Shown here: piece by piece, positions 26,724 to 36,882 of the stretch | Layout of the letters: every line of letters starts with the position of its first letter | Numbering within the stretch: the first letter of the stretch is position 1 | Assembly (NCBI RefSeq): GCF_004000255.1 | Contig: NZ_RCIQ01000002.1 | Coordinates: forward strand, 62,001 to 126,000 | Length of the DNA stretch: 64,000 nt | Direction: 5' to 3' | DNA from: Nioella ostreopsis | GTDB lineage: Bacteria; Pseudomonadota; Alphaproteobacteria; Rhodobacterales; Rhodobacteraceae | Notes under the pieces: generated by a model | The model's database searches: none | Told to the model about the DNA's origin: nothing | What the model saw: only the letters and a program-made list of their open reading frames with translations | Position numbers and translations under genes: made by a program

Positions 26724-29147
26724 GTGACCCGCCTGCCCATTGACCCCATCCTGCCCGAGCTTGTGAGCGCCCTGCGATCTCATGGCCGCGCCGTTCTGCA
26801 AGCCCCGCCGGGGGCGGGCAAGACCACGCGCGTGCCTCTGGCGCTGCTGAAGGCCGGCATCGCACCGGGGCGCATCCTGATGCTGGAACCCCGTCGTCTT
26901 GCCGCGCGGGCCGCTGCCGAACGGATGGCCGAAACCCTGGGCGAACACCCTGGCCAGACCATCGGCTACCGGGTGCGCGGTGAGAGCAAAGTGGGGTCTG
27001 ACACGCAGGTGGAAGTGGTGACCGAAGGTATCCTGACGCGGATGTTGCAGGACAACCCCGAACTGCCGGGCATCGGTGCGGTGATCTTCGATGAATTTCA
27101 CGAACGCTCCCTCAATGCGGATCTGGGGCTTGCCCTGACATGGGAAGTGCGCGGCGCGCTGCGTGAGGATCTGCTGGTGCTGGTGATGTCCGCCACGTTG
27201 GACGCCGCACCGGTCGCCGCCCTTCTGGATGATGCCCCGGTGGTAACGTCTGAAGGCAAGGCCTACCCGGTAGAGACCCGCTGGCGCGAGGCCCCGCCCC
27301 GCAGGGAAGACCGGTTCGAGCAGTCTGTCGCGGCCCTGATCGGTCAGGCGCTGCGCGAAACCGAGGGGGGCATTCTGGCCTTCCTGCCGGGCGAGGGCGA
27401 AATCCGACGCACCGCCGCGCTGCTGGCTGATCTGCCGGGCAATGTGGTGATGCACCAGCTTTTTGGCGCCATGCCTCTGTCCGCGCAACGCGCTGCCCTC
27501 AGCCCCGAGGCCAAAGGGCTGCGCAAGCTGGTGCTGGCGACGTCGATTGCCGAAACCTCGCTCACCATTCCCGATATCCGGGTGGTGGTGGATGGCGGGC
27601 GTGCACGTCGTGCGCGGTTCGACCCGTCCTCGGGCATGTCGCGGCTGGTCACCGAAGCGGTCAGCCGGGCCGAGGCCGATCAGCGCCGGGGCCGCGCGGG
27701 ACGGGTGGCGGAAGGCATCTGTTATCGCAACTGGACCAGGGGCGGCGAGGGGGCCTTGCCCGCCTTTCCTCCGGCTGAAATCGAGGCCGCCGACCTGGCA
27801 GCGCTTGCGCTGGACCTTGCGCTTTGGGGGGCGGGGGATGGCGAAGACCTTGCCTTTCTCACCCCTCCCCCGCCCGGCGCATTGGCCGAGGCGCAGGCCC
27901 TGTTGCGGGGCCTTGGCGCGCTGACCGATGCAGGACATGTGACGGATCACGGCAAGGCGCTGTCGCGCATGCCTCTGCATCCGCGCCTTGCCCATATGCT
28001 GGCCATGGGCGGCAAGGGGACGGAACGGCTGGCGGCCCTGCTGTCGGAACGCGATCCGCTTCGCAACCGGGGGACGGACCTCTCGCTGCGGCTGCGCGCG
28101 CTGGACAATCCCGGCGGGCTGAATGCGGACCGGGGGGCGGTGGCGCGCATCAAGGAAGAGGCCAGACGCCTGGCCCGTTTCGCCAAGGGGCCACGACACA
28201 GCCTCGCCGAGCAGGCCGCGCTTGCCTATCCCGACCGCATCGGGTTGCGCCGCAAGGGCGATGCGCCCCGTTTCGTTCTGTCCGGCGGCAAGGGCGCGGT
28301 AATGCCCGATGACGATGCACTGGCCGGGCAGCGGCTGATCGTGGCGACCGATCTCGATGGCAACCCGCGCGAGGCCCGTATCCGGCAGGCGGTGGCGCTC
28401 AGCGAGGGCGAACTTCGCGGGCTCTATGCCGACCGGATCACCTGGGTGCAGCGCTGCGACTGGTCGCGCCGGGACCGGCGGGTGGTGGCGCGGGAAGAGG
28501 AGCGGTTCGGCGCGTTGATCCTTCAGGACCGGATCTGGAAAGACGCCCCGCCAGAGGCGATGACCGGCGCATTGTTGTCCGGCATTCGCGATCTTGGCCT
28601 GGACGTGCTGGACTGGTCCCGGTCCGCGCGCCTTCTGCGGGCCCGATTGCGCGCCTCGGGGTTGGTGGATGTCTCGGAGATGACCTTGCTTGCGCGGCTC
28701 GAAGAGTGGCTCTCTCCCTTCCTGACCACCCAGACAAGCGCTGCGGATCTCAAACGGCTGGACCCGACCGAGGCGCTGAAAACCCTACTCGACTGGGGCC
28801 AACAGCAGGAACTGGACCGGCTGGCGCCTGCGCATTGGGTCACGCCAATGGGGCGTAAGGCCGCCATCGACTATTCCGGCGAGACGCCCGAAGTGGCCCT
28901 GCGCCTGCAAGAGGTCTTCGGCGCCACGACCCACCCCACCATCGGGCAGGACCGCCAGCCCCTGCGCATGACGTTGCTGTCGCCCGCTGGCCGTCCGGTG
29001 CAGACCACAACCGATCTTCCCGGTTTCTGGGCGGGCAGCTATGCCGATGTGCGCAAGGACATGCGCGCGCGCTATCCTAGGCATCCCTGGCCCGAGGATC
29101 CTGCGCAGGCGGACCCAACCCTTCGTGCCAAACCGCGCAAGCCGTGA
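26724..29147 (+). CDS. hrpB: ATP-dependent helicase HrpB
   Basis: About 807 residues from GTG 26724; the frame is open to 26670, but HrpB proteins begin directly with an RLPIDPILPEL-like segment, so the internal GTG is preferred although its ribosome site is weak. DEAH-box helicase: Walker A APPGAGKTT, motif II with DEFHERS (DEFH rather than DEAH, normal for HrpB), motif III SATLD, motif VI QRRGRAGRVAEG, and the C-terminal HrpB domain ending in WPEDP. Its role in RNA metabolism is poorly defined. It is divergent from meaB, with a 177-base gap in which I see nothing notable. Confidence 0.93.
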   Translation: MTRLPIDPILPELVSALRSHGRAVLQAPPGAGKTTRVPLALLKAGIAPGRILMLEPRRLAARAAAERMAETLGEHPGQTIGYRVRGESKVGSDTQVEVVTEGILTRMLQDNPELPGIGAVIFDEFHERSLNADLGLALTWEVRGALREDLLVLVMSATLDAAPVAALLDDAPVVTSEGKAYPVETRWREAPPRREDRFEQSVAALIGQALRETEGGILAFLPGEGEIRRTAALLADLPGNVVMHQLFGAMPLSAQRAALSPEAKGLRKLVLATSIAETSLTIPDIRVVVDGGRARRARFDPSSGMSRLVTEAVSRAEADQRRGRAGRVAEGICYRNWTRGGEGALPAFPPAEIEAADLAALALDLALWGAGDGEDLAFLTPPPPGALAEAQALLRGLGALTDAGHVTDHGKALSRMPLHPRLAHMLAMGGKGTERLAALLSERDPLRNRGTDLSLRLRALDNPGGLNADRGAVARIKEEARRLARFAKGPRHSLAEQAALAYPDRIGLRRKGDAPRFVLSGGKGAVMPDDDALAGQRLIVATDLDGNPREARIRQAVALSEGELRGLYADRITWVQRCDWSRRDRRVVAREEERFGALILQDRIWKDAPPEAMTGALLSGIRDLGLDVLDWSRSARLLRARLRASGLVDVSEMTLLARLEEWLSPFLTTQTSAADLKRLDPTEALKTLLDWGQQQELDRLAPAHWVTPMGRKAAIDYSGETPEVALRLQEVFGATTHPTIGQDRQPLRMTLLSPAGRPVQTTTDLPGFWAGSYADVRKDMRARYPRHPWPEDPAQADPTLRAKPRKP

Positions 29148-29179
29148 TGTCTGTCCCTATGGTGCAAAGCGGGGGGTGA

Positions 29180-29197
29180 AGGGGGGGCGCCCCCCCT
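29180..29197. repeat. GC-only 18-bp perfect palindrome in a convergent gap
   Basis: AGGGGGGGCGCCCCCCCT is a perfect inverted repeat, flanked by GTGA and TCAC with one unpaired A. It lies between hrpB (plus) and the DUF2235 gene (minus) and is probably a transcription-ending or insulating structure. The rest of the 125-base gap shows no other feature. Confidence 0.5.
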
Positions 29198-29272
29198 CAC
29201 GGGTGGGCGAAGGCTCCCGAAGGGGGTCTGAGACTGGCCGTTCCCGGGTCGACGCCAAAGGCGGCGAAACGC

Positions 29273-30343
29273 CTATCCGACCCGCAACGCCCCGTCCGAC
29301 ATGACCGGCAGCCCGGCCTGGCGCGCGGCGGGCAGGGCGCTTGGATGCACCCGCTCGGACCGGTCCAGCCCGATCCGCCGCTTGTGGCGCAGCAGGAAGA
29401 TCCGGCTCCAGCCGCGCATGGTTCCGACCGAAGGCGCGCCGGGATCGGTCAGATAGCGGCTGCGCCAATGGGGTGGCAGCGGCAACCCGCAATGTTCCGC
29501 CTCTCCCAGCATCCAGGCCAGCGGGATGTTCGCCAGCGGTCGCGCCGTCTGCCAGTCACCAAGCTGGCCGCCCACATCCCCATGGGTGCCCCGAAACCAC
29601 ATCTGGATCACATCGCCCTCGCGCCCTTCGGGCAGGGTCCACATGACGGGGGCGTAGACATCGCGGGTTTCATCCATTGCCAGCGCATGGCGCCCGTGGC
29701 GGGTTGAATGCCCCAACTCATGGCTGTGAAACTCATGCGCCTGCGGGGCCAGCCGCCAAAGCAAAGGCCAGCGCAGCCCGAGCGCGCGCACCGTGTCATA
29801 GACGCCCACCATCTCGATCCGCACCCGGTCATGACAGCGCGAGGCGCGGAAGGCGCGGGCCTGCTGGCTGTCCGGGGCCTCCTGGTAGAGTCCGTAGAGC
29901 CGTTCCAGCGCCTCTTCGCTGATCTGCGCGGGCCGCAGCAGCCCCAGCTTGTCGATCAGGCCCGCCAGTGACCGCACCGCGAAGGCCCCGCGCGAATAGC
30001 CCATCAGGAAGATCCGGTCGCCGGGGTGGTAGTTGCGGGCCAGGAACAGATAGGCGCGCTTGATCTGGCGGTTGATCCCGACCCCGGCCAGCACCTCGAC
30101 CGAGCGCTTGACGCCACGCCACTGGATGCCGGGCTCGTAGTAAAGCATCACATTGGCCGAGGCGGGCAGTTCCGACAGCAGCCGGTACGTCAGGCCGATA
30201 TTGGTTTCCTGGCCCCGGCGCAGGGTGGACATGGTGCCATCGAGCAGCACCACATGGGTGCAGGCGGGCCGGACATCCGGCAGGCGCGGCTCGGGGTTCC
30301 GGAACCCGCGCCAGAAGGACCATTTACCCCTGATCGGTGCCAA
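29273..30343 (-). CDS. DUF2235 alpha/beta-hydrolase (Tle1-like fold)
   Basis: 356 residues. The nucleophile elbow GYSRGAFA near residue 116 and the N-terminal VVLLDGTMSTL segment are diagnostic of DUF2235, the family of type VI lipase effectors (Tle1) and housekeeping relatives. No vgrG, PAAR or immunity gene is nearby, so an effector role is not supported here. The start is TTG 30343, preceded by GGGAG three bases upstream; it overlaps the end of the upstream CoxL-like gene by 20 bases. An ATG at 30323 is out of frame. Confidence 0.8.
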   Translation of the reverse strand: MAPIRGKWSFWRGFRNPEPRLPDVRPACTHVVLLDGTMSTLRRGQETNIGLTYRLLSELPASANVMLYYEPGIQWRGVKRSVEVLAGVGINRQIKRAYLFLARNYHPGDRIFLMGYSRGAFAVRSLAGLIDKLGLLRPAQISEEALERLYGLYQEAPDSQQARAFRASRCHDRVRIEMVGVYDTVRALGLRWPLLWRLAPQAHEFHSHELGHSTRHGRHALAMDETRDVYAPVMWTLPEGREGDVIQMWFRGTHGDVGGQLGDWQTARPLANIPLAWMLGEAEHCGLPLPPHWRSRYLTDPGAPSVGTMRGWSRIFLLRHKRRIGLDRSERVHPSALPAARQAGLPVMSDGALRVG

Positions 30344-32627
30344 TCGCTCCCTTCGCCTCCTCGATCATCTGCCAGACACGATGCGGCGTGAACGGCATAT
30401 CCGCAACCCTGACACCGACAGGCCAGAGCGCATCCTGCACCGCATTCGCCACCGCCGCCATTGCGCCGATCGTTCCCGCCTCGCCACAGCCTTTCATGCC
30501 AAGCATGTTGGTCTCGGTCTCGGTCGGTTCCGAGTGGAAGTCGAAGAACGGAAAATCACTTGCGCGCGGCATGCCGTAGTCCATGAAGCTTGCCGTCAGC
30601 AGCTGCCCGTTTTCGTCGAAGACCACCCGTTCGTTCATCGCCTGCCCGGCCCCCTGCGCGATGCCGCCATGGATCTGCCCCTCGACCAGCATGGGGTTCA
30701 TGAGATTGCCCAGATCGTCCGTCACCGTGTAGCGCTCGATGGCTAAAAATCCGGTTTCGGGGTCGATCTCCACCTCCGCGATGTGGCAGCCATTGGGGAA
30801 GGAGCGGCCGGCGTTGCGGATTTCCTTTTCGGCGGTCAGCAGATCGGCACGACCCTCCGCCTCGGCCCGTTCGGCCAGTTCCATCAGTCCAACGACCGTA
30901 TTCGACCCCGGCGCGCGGAAGACGGCCTCTTCGGGATCGAACCGCGCGCCCTCTGCGCCGATCACCTCTTCGGCAAAGGGCAGAAGCCCGTCCAGCAGCA
31001 CGTCCGAGGTCGCGTAGATGGCCGAGCCCTGCACGGTCACCGACCGAGACCCGCCGGTGCCGCCGCCCTTGGCGATTTGGTCGCTGTCGCCTTGCACGAT
31101 CTCGATCTGGTCCAGATCCAGCCCCAACCGGTCGCGCAGAAGCTGCTTGTAGACCGTTTCGTGCCCCTGCCCGCCCGACTGCGTGCCGACATAGACCTTG
31201 GCCCCGCTCCCGGTCAGCTCGACCTTCGCGGTTTCCATCGGCTGGCCCAAGATGGCCTCGATGTAATAGCACAGGCCCTGACCGCGCAGCTTGCCCTGAG
31301 CAGCACTCGCGGCCCGGCGCGCTTCGAACCCTGCGGTGTCGGCCTCCCGCGCGGCGCGGTCCATCGCCCGCGCGAAATTGCCCGAATCGTAAAGCTCGCC
31401 CGCCGCCGTCTTGTAGGGCATCTGTCCCGGCTTGATGAACGCCCGGCGGCGCAGTTCCATCGGGTCGGTGCCCAACACCCGCGCGGCGTGATCCATGGCG
31501 CGTTCCAGCACATAGATCGCCTCGGGCCGTCCGGCCCCGCGATAGGCATCCACTTGCGTGGTGTTGGTGAACACCGCCTTGTTGTTCATATAGGCCGCCT
31601 GCACGTCATAGACGCCGGGAAAGACGTGGGAAAACAGGCGGCTCTGGATGATCTGGGCAAAGCCCGACACATAGGCCCCGACATTTGAAACCGTGTGCAG
31701 GCGATAGCCCGTCAGCTTCAGATCCGCATCAAAAGCCAGTTCCGCCGTGCAGGTCAGGTCGCGCCCGCCATTGTCCGAGAGCATCGATTCCGTCCGGTCG
31801 GCCATCCAGCGGACAGGTTGGCGCAACTGCCGCGCCGCGAAGGACAGCAGGAAATGTTCCGGGTAGCGCATCGTCTTCATGCCGAAGGCGCCACCCACGT
31901 CGGGGGTGGTCACATGCACGTCCTCGGGGTCCATCCCCAACCACGCGGATATCTCGGCTTTCTTGGTCCAGACGCCTTGCCCGTTCTCGCAGACATGCAG
32001 CCGCTCGCCCACCATCTCGGCATAGATCGCGCGGGGTTCCATGCTGGCGCACATGATCCGGTTGTCCTCGACCGTAACGGTGACCACATGCGCGGCTTCC
32101 GCGATCGCCGTGTCTGCTGCCGCCTTGTCGCCCGCACCCCAGGAATAGCAGAGGTTCCCCGGTGCCTCCGGGTGAATTTCCGGCCCGCCGATGGCCACGT
32201 CCAGCTTCGGCTCCAGCTCGTCGAAATCGAATTCCACAAGCTCCGCCGCATCCCTCGCCGCCGCCATGGTCTCGGCCACGATGAAAACCACGGGTTCACC
32301 GACGAAGCGCACTCGGCCTTCTGCCAGGATCGGACGGCGCGGGGCCGCCGCCTTGCCGCCGTCCTCGGTATCGATCACCGTGAAGGGGATGGAATTGGCC
32401 AGCCCCGCCGCCGTCAGGTCCGCCGCCGTCACCACCAGATGCACGCCGGGGGCGGCGCGCGCCTCGCTCACGTCCAGCTCCGTAATCTCCGCATGCGCCA
32501 CCGGACTGCGCAACAGGTAGCAGTGCAACGCCCCCTCCGGCGCGATGTCATCCACGTATCGCCCATGCCCGGTCAGGAACCGCTGATCCTCTTGCCGCGT
32601 CACCGACTGGCTACTTCCGAATTTCAT
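30324..32627 (-). CDS. Molybdopterin-binding hydroxylase large subunit, CoxL form II type (orphan)
   Basis: 767 residues of the xanthine oxidase / aerobic CO dehydrogenase family. The active-site loop reads VDAYRGAGRPEA, the AYRGAGR signature of form II rather than the AYRCSFR of true CO dehydrogenase, so CO oxidation is not expected. VGGAFGMK and the catalytic Glu in GCGEAGTIGA are present. The medium (FAD) and small (2Fe-2S) subunits normally encoded beside it are absent on both sides. GGAG six bases before ATG 32627 supports the start. Substrate unknown. Confidence 0.88.
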   Translation of the reverse strand: MKFGSSQSVTRQEDQRFLTGHGRYVDDIAPEGALHCYLLRSPVAHAEITELDVSEARAAPGVHLVVTAADLTAAGLANSIPFTVIDTEDGGKAAAPRRPILAEGRVRFVGEPVVFIVAETMAAARDAAELVEFDFDELEPKLDVAIGGPEIHPEAPGNLCYSWGAGDKAAADTAIAEAAHVVTVTVEDNRIMCASMEPRAIYAEMVGERLHVCENGQGVWTKKAEISAWLGMDPEDVHVTTPDVGGAFGMKTMRYPEHFLLSFAARQLRQPVRWMADRTESMLSDNGGRDLTCTAELAFDADLKLTGYRLHTVSNVGAYVSGFAQIIQSRLFSHVFPGVYDVQAAYMNNKAVFTNTTQVDAYRGAGRPEAIYVLERAMDHAARVLGTDPMELRRRAFIKPGQMPYKTAAGELYDSGNFARAMDRAAREADTAGFEARRAASAAQGKLRGQGLCYYIEAILGQPMETAKVELTGSGAKVYVGTQSGGQGHETVYKQLLRDRLGLDLDQIEIVQGDSDQIAKGGGTGGSRSVTVQGSAIYATSDVLLDGLLPFAEEVIGAEGARFDPEEAVFRAPGSNTVVGLMELAERAEAEGRADLLTAEKEIRNAGRSFPNGCHIAEVEIDPETGFLAIERYTVTDDLGNLMNPMLVEGQIHGGIAQGAGQAMNERVVFDENGQLLTASFMDYGMPRASDFPFFDFHSEPTETETNMLGMKGCGEAGTIGAMAAVANAVQDALWPVGVRVADMPFTPHRVWQMIEEAKGAIGTDQG

Positions 32628-32776
32628 CGCTTGCTCCGCTGCTTTGCCTCATCCCCATAGGTAACAACCGCTCGGTCCCTGTCCAGCCCGCGCCACGTCA
32701 CACCATTTCCCGATCCCCTGCTCTTGGCCTTTCCGTGCGAAGCGGATAAGTCACCAACTGACACAAGACATGGGAC

Positions 32777-35602
32777 ATGCAGGCGATGGAAAAGACCTTT
32801 AACGCCGCCGAGGCCGAACCGCGGATCTCCGCGAAATGGGAAGAGAAGAACGCCTTCGCCGCTGGCGCCAATGCAAGCCGGGACGACACGTTCTGCATCA
32901 TGATCCCGCCGCCCAATGTGACCGGCAGCCTGCATATGGGCCATGCCTTCAACAACACGCTGCAGGATATCCTCGTGCGCTGGCACCGGATGCGCGGATT
33001 CGACACGCTTTGGCAGCCCGGAACTGACCATGCGGGCATCGCCACTCAGATGGTGACCGAACGCGAAATGGCCGCGAATGGCGAGCCGTCGCGCCGCGAA
33101 ATGGGGCGTGAGAAATTCCTCGACCGGGTCTGGCAGCAGAAGGTCAAATCGCGCGGCACCATCATCGGGCAGCTGAAGCGGCTCGGCGCCTCCTGCGACT
33201 GGTCGCGCGAGGCCTTCACCATGGGCGGGGCCGAGGGCGACCCGGATCGCGGCAACCACGCCAATTTCCACGATGCGGTGATCAAGGTCTTCGTGGAGAT
33301 GTACAACAAGGGCTTCATCTATCGCGGCAAGCGGCTGGTGAACTGGGACCCGCATTTCGAGACCGCAATCTCCGATCTGGAGGTCGAGCAGGCCGAGGTG
33401 AACGGCAAGATGTGGCGCCTGCGCTACAAGCTCGATGGCGGCGAGACCTATGAGCATCCGGTTGACTTCGACGAGGAAGGCAACCCGACCGACTGGGAAA
33501 CCCGCGATTACCTGACCGTCGCCACGACGCGGCCCGAAACGATGTTGGGCGATACCGGCGTGGCCGTCCACCCCGAGGATCGGCGCTATGCGCACCTCAT
33601 AGGCAAGACCGTGACGCTGCCGATCTGTGGCCGCTCCATCCCCATCGTGGCCGATGAATATGCCGACCCCGAAAAGGGCACCGGCGCCGTGAAAATCACG
33701 CCCGCCCATGACTTTAACGACATGGAAGTCGGCAAGCGCACCGGCCTGCGCGCCATCAACGTCATGACCACCCGCGCGGCGATGTTCCTGCGCGGGAATG
33801 ACGATTTCGCCGAGGACTGCCCGGCCGACATGATCGGCGCGGCCATCGAACGCTATGACGGCATGGACCGCTACGAGGCGCGCGACGCCATCGTGACCGA
33901 GGCCCGCGACAATGGCTGGCTCGACGGGATCGACGAAGACAAGCACATGGTCCCGCATGGCGACCGGTCCAAGGTGGCGATTGAGCCCTACCTGACCGAC
34001 CAGTGGTTCGTGGATGCCGAAAAGATCGTGGGCCCCGCTTTGGACGCCGTCCGCAAGGGCATGGCCGCGCAGGAGGCCGGGGAGTTTGACGAGACCGCAG
34101 GCTACACCCGCATCCTGCCCGAACGCGACGCCAAGACCTATTACCACTGGCTGGAGAATATCGAGCCCTGGTGCATCTCGCGCCAGCTGTGGTGGGGTCA
34201 CCAGATCCCGGTTTGGTATGACGAGGATGGCAAGGAATACTGCGCCGCGACTGAGGACGAAGCCGTCGCAATGTCGGGTGGTAAGGCGTTGACCCGTGAC
34301 GAAGACGTCCTCGACACCTGGTTCTCCTCCGGTCTCTGGCCCATCGGCACGCTCGGCTGGCCCGAGGAAACGGACGCCTATGCCAAGTATTTTCCGACCT
34401 CTACGCTCATCACCGGTTTCGACATCATCTTCTTCTGGGTCGCCCGGATGATGATGATGCAGCTTGCCGTGGTCGATCAGGCCCCGTTCCACACGGTCTA
34501 TGTCCACGCCCTCGTGAGGGACGAGAAGGGCAAGAAGATGTCCAAGTCCTTGGGCAATGTTCTGGACCCGCTGGAACTGATCGACGAATACGGCGCCGAT
34601 GCGGTGCGTTTCACGCTCGCCTCCATGGCCGCCATGGGCCGCGACCTGAAGCTGTCGACGAGCCGCATCGCGGGCTACCGCAACTTCGCCACCAAGATCT
34701 GGAACGCCGCCCGCTTCGCGGAAATGAACGAGTGCAAGCCGGTGCCGGGTTTCGACCCCGGCGCCGTGACCCAGACCGTCAACCGCTGGATCGTGGGCGA
34801 GATTGCCCGCGCCCGCGTCGCCCATGACGCGGCGCTGGATGCCTATCGCTTCAACGATGCGGCGAACGGGCTTTATGCCTCTGTCTGGGGGCAGGTCTGC
34901 GACTGGTATCTGGAATTCGCCAAGCCGCTCTTCGCCTCCGGCGACGAGGCCGTGATTGCGGAAACCCGCGCCACCATGGCCTGGGTCATCGACCAGTGCC
35001 TGATCCTGCTGCACCCCACCATGCCCTTCGTCACCGAAGAGCTTTGGGGCCAGATCGCCGAGCGCGACAAGATGCTGGTCCACACCGATTGGCCGACCTA
35101 TGGCGAAGACCTGATCGACGCAGACGCCGACCGTGAAATGACCTGGGTCATCGGCCTGATCGAGGCCATCCGGTCGGTCCGCGCCCAGATGCATGTGCCC
35201 GCCGGTCTGAAAGTGCCGCTGCTGCAGGCGGAACTGGACGACAAGGGTCAGGCCGCATGGGACCGGAACGAGGCGATGATCCTGCGGCTCGCCCGTGTGG
35301 TTGGCGTTCAGGCGGTGGATGCCCTGCCGAAAGGGGCCGTCACCATCGCCGTGGAAGGTGCTGTCTTCGGCCTGCCCATTGCCGACATCATCGACGTGGA
35401 CGAGGAAAAGGCGCGGCTGGAAAAGGTGCTTGGCAAGCTCGCCAAGGAACTGGGCGGACTGCGCGGGCGGCTGAACAACCCGAAATTCGCCGAAAGCGCC
35501 CCGGCAGAGGTGGTCGAGGAAACCCGCGACAACCTCGCAGCGCGCGAAGAGGAAGAGGCCAAGATCAAGGACGCGCTTGCGCGTCTGGCAGAGATTGGCT
35601 GA
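32777..35602 (+). CDS. valS: Valyl-tRNA synthetase
   Basis: 941 residues. Class I synthetase: [19 protein letters not shown] carries the HIGH-type motif near residue 50, CP1 editing domain with [15 protein letters not shown], and KMSKSLGN near residue 590. The C-terminal 65 residues form the charged coiled coil ([17 protein letters not shown]) specific to ValRS. Start ATG 32777; ATG 32786 is an alternative and neither has a strong site. No leader peptide like that of ileS is seen upstream. It is followed by a clear hairpin terminator. A 1269-residue antisense frame is a shadow. Confidence 0.97.
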   Translation: MQAMEKTFNAAEAEPRISAKWEEKNAFAAGANASRDDTFCIMIPPPNVTGSLHMGHAFNNTLQDILVRWHRMRGFDTLWQPGTDHAGIATQMVTEREMAANGEPSRREMGREKFLDRVWQQKVKSRGTIIGQLKRLGASCDWSREAFTMGGAEGDPDRGNHANFHDAVIKVFVEMYNKGFIYRGKRLVNWDPHFETAISDLEVEQAEVNGKMWRLRYKLDGGETYEHPVDFDEEGNPTDWETRDYLTVATTRPETMLGDTGVAVHPEDRRYAHLIGKTVTLPICGRSIPIVADEYADPEKGTGAVKITPAHDFNDMEVGKRTGLRAINVMTTRAAMFLRGNDDFAEDCPADMIGAAIERYDGMDRYEARDAIVTEARDNGWLDGIDEDKHMVPHGDRSKVAIEPYLTDQWFVDAEKIVGPALDAVRKGMAAQEAGEFDETAGYTRILPERDAKTYYHWLENIEPWCISRQLWWGHQIPVWYDEDGKEYCAATEDEAVAMSGGKALTRDEDVLDTWFSSGLWPIGTLGWPEETDAYAKYFPTSTLITGFDIIFFWVARMMMMQLAVVDQAPFHTVYVHALVRDEKGKKMSKSLGNVLDPLELIDEYGADAVRFTLASMAAMGRDLKLSTSRIAGYRNFATKIWNAARFAEMNECKPVPGFDPGAVTQTVNRWIVGEIARARVAHDAALDAYRFNDAANGLYASVWGQVCDWYLEFAKPLFASGDEAVIAETRATMAWVIDQCLILLHPTMPFVTEELWGQIAERDKMLVHTDWPTYGEDLIDADADREMTWVIGLIEAIRSVRAQMHVPAGLKVPLLQAELDDKGQAAWDRNEAMILRLARVVGVQAVDALPKGAVTIAVEGAVFGLPIADIIDVDEEKARLEKVLGKLAKELGGLRGRLNNPKFAESAPAEVVEETRDNLAAREEEEAKIKDALARLAEIG

Positions 35603-35625
35603 CAGCCCGGCCTTCAATGAAAACC

Positions 35626-35665
35626 AGCGACGCGCGGGAAACCCTTGCGCGTCGCTTCGCTTTTG
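35626..35665 (+). terminator. Factor-independent terminator of valS
   Basis: AGCGACGCGC (35626-35635) and GCGCGTCGCT (35647-35656) form a perfect ten-pair stem with an 11-base loop, followed by TCGCTTTT. It begins 23 bases after the valS stop and overlaps the region just before the next gene. Confidence 0.8.
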
Positions 35666-35680
35666 GGTTCTTCTTTCGCC

Positions 35681-36787
35681 ATGACTGGTCCTCGCTACAC
35701 ACCGCTCGTCCAGAGCCTGCCCGCATCCGTCCCCTTCGTGGGCCCCGAAACCCAGGAACGTCAAAGGGGCGAGCCTTTCCGCGCGCGCCTTGGGGCCAAT
35801 GAAAGCGTCTTCGGCCCGTCCCCCAGGGCGAAGGCCGCGATTGCCGAAGCCGCAGAAGGCGCCTGGATGTATGGGGATGCGGAATCCTGGTATCTGCGAA
35901 AGGCCCTTGCCGCTCATCATGGTGTTGGCATGGAGAATATCCTGGTCGGAGAAGGAATCGACGGGTTGCTCGGCTATCTCGTGCGGCTGCTGATCAAACC
36001 CGGAGATGCGGTGGTGACCTCGGACGGGGCCTATCCAACCTTCAACTACCATGTGGCCGGGTTCGGCGGCGAGCTTCACAAGGTGCCCTATGCCGATGAC
36101 CATGAAGACCCGCTGTCGCTGATCGCCAAGGCGCATGAAACCCGCGCCAAGCTGATCTATTTCGCCAATCCCGACAACCCCATGGGCAGTTGGCACGACG
36201 CGGACACCGTGCAGCACCTGATCAACTCGGTGCCCGAAGGCTGCCTTCTGGTGCTGGACGAGGCCTATTGCGACAGCGCCCCTGCCGATGCGATCCCGCC
36301 GCTCGATGTCAGCGACACTCGCGTGATCCGTATGCGCACCTTCTCCAAGGCTTACGGCCTTGCGGGCATGCGCGTGGGCTATGCCATCGCAGAGGCCGGG
36401 CTGATCACCTCCTTCAACAAGATCCGCAACCATTTCGGCATGAGCCGGGTGTCACAGGCCGCCGCATTGGCGGCGCTGGAGGATCAGGATTACCTGCGTG
36501 AAACGGTGGTGCGGATTGCGCGCTCCCGCGACAAGATCGGCCAGATCGCACGGGAGAACGGGCTGATGCCGTTGCCATCGGCAACCAATTTCGTGACCAT
36601 TGATTGTGGCCGTGACGGAGATTTTGCCCGCGCCGTGCTGCAAGGACTGGTATCGCGCGGAATCTTCGTTCGCATGCCGTTCACGTCGCCGCAGGATCGC
36701 TGCATTCGTGTGAGTTGCGGCCGCGACGAGGATATTGCCGCTTTCGCAGAGGTGCTTCCCGCAGCTTTGGCAGAGGCACGGGGCTAG
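35681..36787 (+). CDS. PLP-dependent aminotransferase, class I/II, HisC-like
   Basis: 368 residues. The Schiff-base lysine is K223 in RTFSKAYGLAGMRVGY; NPDNPMGSW and LDEAYCDSA are the usual cofactor-contacting stretches. It resembles histidinol-phosphate aminotransferases, but no his genes adjoin it, and many Rhodobacterales carry such HisC-like paralogues of unproven substrate. ATG 35681 begins the conserved region (RYTPLVQSLPASVPFVGPE); the frame is open 36 bases upstream. The terminator of valS lies immediately before it. The stop TAG at 36785-36787 is part of the outer arm of the element at 36781-36882. Confidence 0.85.
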   Translation: MTGPRYTPLVQSLPASVPFVGPETQERQRGEPFRARLGANESVFGPSPRAKAAIAEAAEGAWMYGDAESWYLRKALAAHHGVGMENILVGEGIDGLLGYLVRLLIKPGDAVVTSDGAYPTFNYHVAGFGGELHKVPYADDHEDPLSLIAKAHETRAKLIYFANPDNPMGSWHDADTVQHLINSVPEGCLLVLDEAYCDSAPADAIPPLDVSDTRVIRMRTFSKAYGLAGMRVGYAIAEAGLITSFNKIRNHFGMSRVSQAAALAALEDQDYLRETVVRIARSRDKIGQIARENGLMPLPSATNFVTIDCGRDGDFARAVLQGLVSRGIFVRMPFTSPQDRCIRVSCGRDEDIAAFAEVLPAALAEARG

Positions 36788-36882
36788 GAAAAATCTTCCA
36801 GAAGATTTTTCAGGGCTGCAAAATTCTTCTTGAAGAATTTTGGGAAGGCCGGAAGAATTTTGGTTCAAAATTCTTCTAGCCC
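36781..36882. terminator. Convergent-gap element: outer stem enclosing three perfect hairpins
   Basis: Hairpins: AAAAATCTTC-CA-GAAGATTTTT (36789-36810); AAAATTCTTC-TT-GAAGAATTTT (36820-36841); GAAGAATTTTG-GTT-CAAAATTCTTC (36852-36876). Outer arms GGGCTAG (36781-36787) and CTAGCCC (36876-36882) are complementary and each contains the stop codon of one of the two convergent aminotransferase genes. Hairpins two and three share the same arm sequence, suggesting duplication. A bidirectional terminator is likely. Confidence 0.75.

Noticed and set aside
29273-30343. Type VI secretion lipase effector (Tle1)
   Set aside because: DUF2235 fold alone; no vgrG, PAAR or immunity gene beside it.
30324-32627. 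Aerobic carbon monoxide dehydrogenase large subunit
   Set aside because: Active-site loop is AYRGAGR (form II), not AYRCSFR, and CoxM/CoxS are missing.
32628-32776. Val-rich leader peptide for valS, by analogy with ileS
   Set aside because: No in-frame start with clustered Val codons and no hairpin with a T-tract in the gap.
32624-36433. 1269-codon minus-strand open frame opposite valS
   Set aside because: Antisense shadow of a clear valyl-tRNA synthetase; it has no recognisable domain and covers the next gene too.
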